A stretch of 12,666 nucleotides of DNA, taken from positions 1 to 12,666 of the forward strand of contig JBGPYM010000071.1 of assembly GCA_041493205.1 (NCBI GenBank), written 5' to 3'. The position numbers and the translations under genes are program-made. Source of the stretch: JBGPYM01 sp041493205. GTDB taxonomy: Bacteria > Bacteroidota > Ignavibacteria > UBA10030 > UBA6906. The notes under the pieces were generated by a model that was not told the origin of the DNA, did no database searches, and was given only the letters and a program-made list of their open reading frames with translations. The first letter of the stretch is position 1; each line of letters starts with the position of its first letter. Below, one piece after another: positions 7,524-12,666 of this stretch.

Positions 7524-7655
7524 GAGCCACGGGCGGGGACGCCCGTGCTACTAAAAACGATACAGAGCCACCGGCGGGGGGTTGCCTGTGCAAGGTTACA
7601 CGGGCGAGACGTCCGGCCTACTGCGCCGGGACGTAAAAAGCACGCCCGTGCCACT
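7524..7655. repeat. Cluster of about four degenerate palindromic repeat copies
   Basis: The clearest copy is 7526-7552, with arms CACGGGC (7528-7534) and GCCCGTG (7541-7547) around a 6-nt loop, ending CTACT. A second, diverged copy starts GAGCCACCGGCGGGG at 7565 and ends near 7592. A third is ACACGGGCGAGACGTCCGG (7598-7616), ending CCTACT. A fourth partial copy is GCACGCCCGTGCCACT at 7640-7655. The shared core is roughly CCACGGGCGRGACGCCCGTGC. Such short GC palindromes between genes look like REP-type or transcript-end elements. Here they sit in the upstream leader of the PLD-like gene. Confidence 0.65.
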
Positions 7656-7773
7656 ACCTGAGAAAAATTCACGGGGGGGAGCGTGGGAGGTGTAAGGTAA
7701 CACTCCGGCGGGAGAGCCGCAAGGATTTTTCGCACGGGTGCCGCCGACCGGAAAAAATAAATCCAAACTTCAC

Positions 7774-7801
7774 TTGAATTTTGTATCGAATCTTCTACAT
7801 T
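7774..7801 (+). promoter_or_regulatory. Candidate promoter for the TonB-dependent receptor gene
   Basis: TTGAAT (7774-7779) and TACATT (7796-7801) are separated by 16 bp in the most AT-rich part of the intergenic region. Transcription would start near 7808, giving a leader of about 180 nt that includes the hairpin at 7936-7955. Only partial consensus matches, so this is tentative. Confidence 0.4.
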
Positions 7802-7935
7802 ACGGTCCCAAAGTGATGGACACCGGCCACTCTGTTCTCACCTCCGGCCACCCGTTCATCCTGGCAATTCTGCACAGTGTTTCAGCCTACGCTCGTCTTT
7901 GGAATTTCCCGTTCACCATCATACACAGCACCACC

Positions 7936-7955
7936 CTCAGTCTTAAGCGACTGAG
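7936..7955 (+). promoter_or_regulatory. Leader hairpin upstream of the TonB receptor ribosome site
   Basis: CTCAGTC (7936-7942) and GACTGAG (7949-7955) form a perfect 7-bp stem with a 6-nt loop, TTAAGC. It ends 18 nt before AAGGAG (7974-7979), the strong ribosome site that sits 7 nt before the ATG. There is no T tract, so it is not a terminator. It could be an operator or a leader-RNA structure. Confidence 0.4.
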
Positions 7956-7986
7956 ATCCCACCACAATACGTGAAGGAGTCAGCAC

Positions 7987-10878
7987 ATGAAGAAGCTTGG
8001 TACCCTCCTGGCGATTCTTCTGGTGCAGACCTACGCGCTTGCGCAGACCGGAGAGATCCGCGGCCGCATTATCGATGCGGACACGAAGGGACCTCTCGTC
8101 GGCGCAACCGTGTCGCTGGTCGGCACCACGATGGGCGCATCCACCGATGTCAACGGTGATTATGCAATCAAGAGCATTCCCTCCGGCCAGTACCGGCTGC
8201 GGATTGCGTACGTAGGATATATCTCGGCAGAGCGTCCTGTGACGGTCGGTGAAGAGCCCGTCACGATCAGTCTCGGCCTCCAGCCGACGACGATCGAATC
8301 CGGGGAAGTCGTCGTAGAAGTCAACAGAGCACGGGACCGGGAAACGCCGGTCGCTTTCTCGAACGTCGGCAAGATGGAAATCGAGCAGAAGATCCACGGC
8401 CAGGACGCCCCGCTGCTGATCCAGGGGACTCCGGGCGTTTACTCGTACTCGACGGACGGCGTCGGCAACGGCGAATCGAAAGTGTTCGTCCGCGGCTTCA
8501 ATCAGAACTATGTCCAGGTCCTCATCAACGGCGTCCCGACGAACGACCCCGAATCAAACGCAGTGTACTGGTCCAACTGGGGCTCGGTGTCGTCGGCTGC
8601 AGCATCCATCCAGGTCCAGCGCGGCGCCGGTTCATCGCTCTACGGCGCAGGCTCGTTTGGCGGATCGTTCAACATTGTCACGGCAGATGCGCCCCCGAAG
8701 CGCTATTTCGGCGCAAATCTATCGATCGGCGATCCCCTGAACGCAATGTACGGGCTAGAGCTTTCGACCGGGCTGCTCAACAACAAGTTCGCGGGGACGC
8801 TGCGCGTCGACCGCAAAGTGGCAGAGGGAAGCCGCATCAGCGGCCGGTACGAAGGGGTCAATTACTACGGTTCGCTTGCCTGGTACATCAGCGGTCAGCA
8901 GAACCTGAAGCTCGTGCTTCACGGCGCGCCGCAGAAACACGGATACAGCTTCAGCAACGACATCAGCTATTTCAAGAAATACGGCTACGAGGCAAATTCC
9001 GCACCGTTTCTTCCCCGTTTTGTGGTCGACGCGATGCCGGTCAACCCGAACGACGGGGCCGCGCACTACGGTCTTCTTGACGACCGGCGTGAGCTGACCG
9101 ATCCGCGCTACGTCAATCTTTCGCACAACTTCTTCCATAAGCCGCAACTGGAGCTGCATTACCGGTATGACATGACCGAGAACACCGCGCTTTCCATCAC
9201 AAGTTTCTATTCGATGGGCCGCGGTGCGGGATCGAGCATCAACAGCAACGGGACGACGTACCGGCGGAACGCCGACGGGACGATCTTCACGCTTCTCGGT
9301 GCCGATGGAACGGTCACGGACCCGGTGGTTGCGCTCAACACGTACCTGGGCCCCGCGTACCAGCGCATCAGCTATTCGCTCCATCAGCAGGGCGGCGTCC
9401 TGGCAAACTACGACATGAAGCCGGCCGAGTATCTCAAGCTGACGGTGGGCGGCGAGTTCCGTTCCTGGACCGCCGATCATCCCGGCCATTACACGAACCT
9501 CTTCGGCAAGACATCGATTACCACCAGCTACGCCCGCCGCGATTCATCGGGCAAGGTCTCCGGCACGTTCAGCAGACGCGTATACCAGGGTGACATGGAT
9601 GCCCCGGGTGATCTGGGGAATATCTTCGCCTGGAAGCTCGCCAACGATGACCCGACCTACCGGTCGCAGTACCGCAATTACCGGGGCGAGACGCCGCAGT
9701 ACACAATCTACGGGCAGGGGAACTGGCTGTTCGGCAAACTGAACGTGATCACCTCCCTCCAGTACGTCTGGTACAAGTACAAGCTCATCGAGTACATGCC
9801 GAGCGAGAACGCCATCGGACAGGAAGTGACGCTCGCCTCAGCCGCCGCACGCGGTCTGACCACCGAAGGTCCGACGGGGACCGGCACGTTCCTCATGAAG
9901 GGGACGAACGGCCGCTGGTATGAATTCGATCTTGTGAACGCAGACCGTTCACGCGGGTTTTTCCAGCCGAAGTTCGGCCTCAACTACAACTTCGACGAGA
10001 ACCTGAACATGTTCGCGAACTTCGCGCACGTGGAACGGTTCGTGGACCTTGGCGTCTATTACAACCAGGGGCGCGTCGATCCGACGGTCGGCGACGAGAA
10101 GTCCAACCAGTATGAACTCGGCGTCGGCTGGACCTCCCCCGCGTTCCGGGCGAGGCTCAACGGTTACATCATGTCGTGGGACAACCGTTCCGCCAGAATC
10201 TCCGATCCGTCGAAGGCAGGCGAGCCGGGATACGACCGGAACGGATTCAAATCGGAGCTGATCGGAAAGTCGCTGCACAAGGGGATTGAGCTCGAGACGT
10301 CCCTGAACCTTGAGCGCTGGCTCATCAAGGGCCTGGAGCTGAGCGGTTCGTTCACGTACATGGAGAACAAGTGGAAGGATGTGCTGGACGCGGTCAAGAC
10401 CGATCCTCTGACCGGTGCGCGCCGGGCATTTGCCACGGGCGTTCTTGACGCCAACGGCGTTTCCAAGTCCATCTACTTTGACGAGCTGGCCAACACGCCG
10501 GTCGCGAGCGGTCCGCAGACGATGGCGATGCTCGCGCTGAATTACCGTGATGAGACCTGGTTCGCCGGCGTGAGTCTCAATTACTTCGCCCGCCAGTGGG
10601 TGCTTGACGGCGGGACATACCTTGCGACGGACGGGTTCTACGCTCTGAACAGCTCGGGGAAGTCGGTGTTCTACCCGTTGTATGACAACAAGCTGCCGGC
10701 GTACGCCCTGCTCAACGCGAATCTGGGCATGCGGTTGGTGGTTGAGGGGATCAACGCACAGGTCTCCATCCAGGCAATCAACATCCTGGACAAGGACAAT
10801 CTGGTTGATGCCGACCGGTTCGGCGTGATTCCCGGACCGGGCCAGACCTGGCGGCTGAACCTCGGCGCGGGCTTCTAG
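7987..10878 (+). CDS. TonB-dependent outer-membrane receptor with carboxypeptidase-regulatory-like N-terminal domain
   Basis: 963 residues, predicted outer-membrane transporter that takes up a ligand using energy passed on by TonB-ExbB-ExbD. A signal peptide (1-20, ending ALAQ) is followed by a CarboxypepD_reg-like domain (about 22-100: GEIRGRIIDADTKGPLVGATV, DVNGDYAIKSIPSGQYRLR, YVGY), typical of FCB-group receptors. The plug domain (about 115-235) includes GTPGVYSYS, VFVRGFNQNYVQVLINGVP and the family's QRGAGSSLYGAGSFGGSFNIVT. The rest, about 240-963, is the beta-barrel, rich in alternating aromatic strands and ending in LNLGAGF with the usual terminal phenylalanine. The start is fixed by AAGGAG 7 nt upstream and by the signal peptide. 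No SusD-like lipoprotein follows; the gene is closed by a terminator at 10906, so it appears monocistronic. The substrate cannot be read from sequence: siderophore, cobalamin, oligosaccharide or peptide are all possible. Confidence 0.94.
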   Translation: MKKLGTLLAILLVQTYALAQTGEIRGRIIDADTKGPLVGATVSLVGTTMGASTDVNGDYAIKSIPSGQYRLRIAYVGYISAERPVTVGEEPVTISLGLQPTTIESGEVVVEVNRARDRETPVAFSNVGKMEIEQKIHGQDAPLLIQGTPGVYSYSTDGVGNGESKVFVRGFNQNYVQVLINGVPTNDPESNAVYWSNWGSVSSAAASIQVQRGAGSSLYGAGSFGGSFNIVTADAPPKRYFGANLSIGDPLNAMYGLELSTGLLNNKFAGTLRVDRKVAEGSRISGRYEGVNYYGSLAWYISGQQNLKLVLHGAPQKHGYSFSNDISYFKKYGYEANSAPFLPRFVVDAMPVNPNDGAAHYGLLDDRRELTDPRYVNLSHNFFHKPQLELHYRYDMTENTALSITSFYSMGRGAGSSINSNGTTYRRNADGTIFTLLGADGTVTDPVVALNTYLGPAYQRISYSLHQQGGVLANYDMKPAEYLKLTVGGEFRSWTADHPGHYTNLFGKTSITTSYARRDSSGKVSGTFSRRVYQGDMDAPGDLGNIFAWKLANDDPTYRSQYRNYRGETPQYTIYGQGNWLFGKLNVITSLQYVWYKYKLIEYMPSENAIGQEVTLASAAARGLTTEGPTGTGTFLMKGTNGRWYEFDLVNADRSRGFFQPKFGLNYNFDENLNMFANFAHVERFVDLGVYYNQGRVDPTVGDEKSNQYELGVGWTSPAFRARLNGYIMSWDNRSARISDPSKAGEPGYDRNGFKSELIGKSLHKGIELETSLNLERWLIKGLELSGSFTYMENKWKDVLDAVKTDPLTGARRAFATGVLDANGVSKSIYFDELANTPVASGPQTMAMLALNYRDETWFAGVSLNYFARQWVLDGGTYLATDGFYALNSSGKSVFYPLYDNKLPAYALLNANLGMRLVVEGINAQVSIQAINILDKDNLVDADRFGVIPGPGQTWRLNLGAGF

Positions 10879-10905
10879 GCCGCAGTCAGCCGGGCAGGAT
10901 GCAGG

Positions 10906-10938
10906 AGCGGTGGACCCGGCCGGGTCCACCGCTTTTTT
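10906..10938 (+). terminator. Strong intrinsic terminator after the TonB receptor gene
   Basis: A perfect 28-bp palindrome (arms AGCGGTGGACCCGG at 10906-10919 and CCGGGTCCACCGCT at 10920-10933) runs straight into six T (10933-10938), 27 bp after the receptor stop. The opposite strand has no T tract after the hairpin, so it works for the plus strand only. Confidence 0.93.
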
Positions 10939-11108
10939 ATGTTTCCCAGAACTGCAAGGGAGGATGTCCCGACCCTCCGATTTCTGGCAAGAGCAGGGAC
11001 AATAGACAGATAAATAGCCGGCTGCCGGTGGCACGCGGGTTGCGTTCCCCTGCTATGGTGTCGTGGGCACATTCGCGCCGCCGGGCACACCGATCCCCGA
11101 AATATTCC

Positions 11109-11112
11109 GAGG
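11109..11112 (+). promoter_or_regulatory. Ribosome binding site deciding the aminotransferase start
   Basis: GAGG lies 5 nt before the ATG at 11118. The same frame is open from 10899, but that upstream part runs through the terminator of the previous gene and has no protein-like character, so 11118 is the true start. Confidence 0.6.
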
Positions 11113-11117
11113 CTGCC

Positions 11118-12194
11118 ATGCACAAGAAACTCTTTATACCGGGACCGACCGAGGTCGCCCCGGACGTCCTGGCGAAGATGTCAACGCCGATGATCGGCCA
11201 CCGCTCCAAAGACGCCTCCGCCCTGCAGCGTGAGATCAGCGAGAAGATGCGGACAGTCATGTACACGCGGAACCCGATTGTCCTGTCGACCAGCTCGGGA
11301 TCGGGGCTGATGGAAGGCTCCATCCGTTCCTTTACGGCCAAGCGGGCCATCGTGTTTTCCGTCGGCGCATTCGGCAACCGCTGGTTCAAGATGGCCGAGG
11401 CAAACAACGTTCCGGCGGACAAGCACGAAGCCGCGTGGGGCCATCCGACGACGCCGGAGGTGGTCGACAAGTATCTGGCCACCGGGAAGTACGACGTCAT
11501 GACCGTGACGCACAACGAAACCAGCACCGGGATCATGAATCCCGTCGAAGAGATCGCCGAGGTAAAGAAGAAATACCCGGACGTGCTCTGGCTGCTCGAC
11601 ACGGTCAGTTCAATGGCCGGCACGAAGATCGAAGTCGACAAGCTCGGGGTCGACGTGTGCATCACTTCGACGCAGAAGGCTCTCGCCCTTCCTCCGGGGA
11701 TGGCGATTGCCTCGGTCAGCCCGAAGGCGCTCGAGCACGGCAAGCAGGTCAAGTATCGCGGCTGGTATCTCGACCTCCTGGAGCTGTACAAATACGTCGA
11801 GACGAAGGATTACCAGTACTCCGCCACTCCTTCCCTCTCCCACATGTTCGCGATGAACTACCAGCTCGACAGGATTCTTGCGGAAGGGCTGGAGGCCCGC
11901 TACGCACGGCACCTCGCGATGGCGGAATACACGCGCCAATGGGCGAAGAAGCATTTTGCCCTCTACCCGGAAGAACGGTACGCTTCGGTCACACTGACGA
12001 CGATTACCAACACGACAAATTTCTCGGTCAAAGCCCTCAACGATGCACTCGGGAAGCAGGGGATGCAGATTTCCAACGGCTACGGCGACCTGAAGGAGAA
12101 GACGTTCCGGATAGCCCACATGGGCGAGCTGACGATGGCCGACGTCCGGGAGGTCACGGGCGCGATCGAGAACATTCTACCCACGCTTCGCTAG
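11118..12194 (+). CDS. Class V PLP-dependent aminotransferase (serine-glyoxylate/alanine-glyoxylate type)
   Basis: 358 residues, the usual length for the family, predicted cytoplasmic. It starts with the typical KLFIPGPTEVAPDVL. Further family marks are MIGHRSKD (25-32), the cofactor-phosphate region STSSGSGLMEG (57-67), the HNETSTGIMNP motif (132-142), D161 in LLDTVSSMAG (binds the pyridine nitrogen), and K187 in STQKALALPPG (forms the PLP Schiff base). R331 in FRIAHMG is the expected substrate-carboxylate arginine. Relatives transfer the amino group between serine or alanine and glyoxylate or pyruvate; some members work on phosphoserine. The serA gene starts 13 bp after its stop, so the pair is very likely co-transcribed, and a serine biosynthesis role (3-phosphohydroxypyruvate to phosphoserine, replacing SerC) is a reasonable inference. 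Serine-glyoxylate or serine-pyruvate transamination is the alternative. No clear promoter is visible in the 179 bp between the terminator and the ATG. Confidence 0.92.
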   Translation: MHKKLFIPGPTEVAPDVLAKMSTPMIGHRSKDASALQREISEKMRTVMYTRNPIVLSTSSGSGLMEGSIRSFTAKRAIVFSVGAFGNRWFKMAEANNVPADKHEAAWGHPTTPEVVDKYLATGKYDVMTVTHNETSTGIMNPVEEIAEVKKKYPDVLWLLDTVSSMAGTKIEVDKLGVDVCITSTQKALALPPGMAIASVSPKALEHGKQVKYRGWYLDLLELYKYVETKDYQYSATPSLSHMFAMNYQLDRILAEGLEARYARHLAMAEYTRQWAKKHFALYPEERYASVTLTTITNTTNFSVKALNDALGKQGMQISNGYGDLKEKTFRIAHMGELTMADVREVTGAIENILPTLR

Positions 12195-12207
12195 GAAAGG
12201 CATCACC

Positions 12208-12666
12208 ATGCGCATCCTCATCACAGATGGAATCGAGCGGGCAGGCGCTGAGATTCTGTTGAAGGCGGGTTTTGAGCTGACGCAGAAGGCGCTGACACCG
12301 GATGAATTGCTGGAGGTCATCGGCGGATTCGACGCAATCATTGTCCGTTCCGCCACCAAGGTGACGGAAGAGGTCATCGAAGCAGGCACGCGGCTGAAGG
12401 TCATTGCACGCGGAGGCGTCGGACTGGACAACATCGATGTCGCGCACGCGCGGCTGAAGGGGATCGCGGTGCTCAACACACCGAAGGCTTCGTCGATCTC
12501 GGTCGCCGAGCTCACCATCGCTCATCTGATGTCCCTCGGCAGATTCCTGCCGATGAGCAACATCACGATGCGGAACAAGCAGTGGCCGAAGAAGGAATTC
12601 AGTGCGGGAATTGAAGTCACGGGAAAGACGCTCGGCATTATCGGGCTCGGCAACATCGGGCGCGAA
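12208..12666 (+). CDS. serA: D-3-phosphoglycerate dehydrogenase, N-terminal part (cut by window end)
   Basis: The first 153 codons of a gene that continues beyond the window. SerA oxidises 3-phosphoglycerate to 3-phosphohydroxypyruvate with NAD, the first committed step of serine synthesis. The sequence follows the family closely: MRILITDGIE start, VRSATKVTEEVIEAG (46-60), LKVIARGGVGLDNID (63-77), GIAVLNTPKASSISVAELT (85-103), then GIEVTGKTLGIIGLGNIGRE (134-153), whose GLGNIG (146-151) is the NAD-binding glycine motif. The R68-G-G-V-G segment contains the arginine and glycine residues expected near the active site. The ribosome site AGGAAAGG (12193-12200) overlaps the stop of the aminotransferase gene and lies 7 nt before the ATG, which points to one operon. 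The C-terminal half, including any regulatory ACT domain, cannot be seen. Confidence 0.93.
   Translation, partial: MRILITDGIERAGAEILLKAGFELTQKALTPDELLEVIGGFDAIIVRSATKVTEEVIEAGTRLKVIARGGVGLDNIDVAHARLKGIAVLNTPKASSISVAELTIAHLMSLGRFLPMSNITMRNKQWPKKEFSAGIEVTGKTLGIIGLGNIGRE

Larger units (their letters stand above)
7496..7986. other. 491-bp divergent intergenic region
   Basis: No convincing gene lies between the PLD-like gene (minus) and the TonB receptor gene (plus). The left part holds a cluster of degenerate GC-rich palindromic repeats (7524-7655). The middle, from about 7750 to 7810, turns AT-rich and contains a promoter candidate for the plus strand. An 8-bp direct repeat, CCGGCCAC, occurs at 7823-7830 and 7844-7851, 21 bp apart. 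A hairpin (7936-7955) precedes the receptor's ribosome site. A 78-codon frame from 7738 to 7974 shows no recognisable domain and probably does not code. Confidence 0.7.

Noticed and set aside
7738..7974. 78-codon plus-strand open frame before the TonB receptor
   Set aside because: GTG start without a ribosome site, no domain, and it covers the promoter candidate and leader hairpin. A short leader peptide cannot be fully excluded.
10950..10990. GGAGG/CCTCC inverted repeat in the gap before the aminotransferase
   Set aside because: A 5-bp stem with a 10-nt loop is expected by chance here and has no promoter or terminator context.
9949..11034. 361-codon minus-strand open frame across the receptor end and terminator
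   Set aside because: Shadow of the receptor gene that reads through an intrinsic terminator; no recognisable domain.
11435..12262. 275-codon plus-strand open frame overlapping the aminotransferase and serA
   Set aside because: Out-of-frame shadow of two clearly identified genes; composition dominated by Arg, Gly and Asp.

Overview
The window (about 12.7 kb, high GC) looks like chromosomal DNA of a bacterium of the FCB superphylum (Bacteroidota/Ignavibacteria/Chlorobi relatives). The strongest clue is a secreted protein ending in an 'NYPNPFNPST' type IX secretion sorting domain, a style common in Ignavibacteria and related lineages. A large TonB-dependent receptor with an N-terminal carboxypeptidase-regulatory-like domain fits this. 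Several genes have clear Shine-Dalgarno sites, and two candidate promoters have sigma70-like spacing. The exact phylum cannot be fixed from the window alone.

Left part (66-4134, all minus strand): a signalling block. In transcription order it holds a single-domain STAS protein (anti-sigma-factor antagonist type), a 946-residue class III adenylate cyclase fused to an AAA-type ATPase, and an exported D-alanyl-D-alanine dipeptidase (VanX/DdpX, M15D type) whose start overlaps the cyclase end. The STAS gene has a near-consensus promoter (TTGACA, 17 bp, TATGTT) with a perfect inverted repeat inside the spacer. The cyclase has its own weaker candidate promoter. The cyclase carries an unusual C-terminus: two membrane segments and a PH-like beta-rich domain.

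Middle (4220-10878): a divergent pair around a 491-bp intergenic region. On the minus strand is a 1091-residue secreted phospholipase D-like protein (signal peptide, lamin-tail domain, OB-like region, FN3-like region, two HKD motifs, type IX sorting domain). On the plus strand is a 963-residue TonB-dependent outer-membrane receptor. The region between them holds a cluster of degenerate palindromic repeats, a promoter candidate and a leader hairpin. The receptor gene ends in a strong intrinsic terminator.

Right part (11118-12666, plus strand): a class V PLP aminotransferase followed after 13 bp by the 5' part of serA (3-phosphoglycerate dehydrogenase), which runs off the window. Together they suggest a serine-metabolism operon.

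I found no rRNA, tRNA, CRISPR array, insertion sequence or phage gene. The best candidates for something new are the membrane-anchored cyclase/ATPase/PH-like architecture, the STAS promoter with its internal palindrome, and the multidomain secreted PLD protein.
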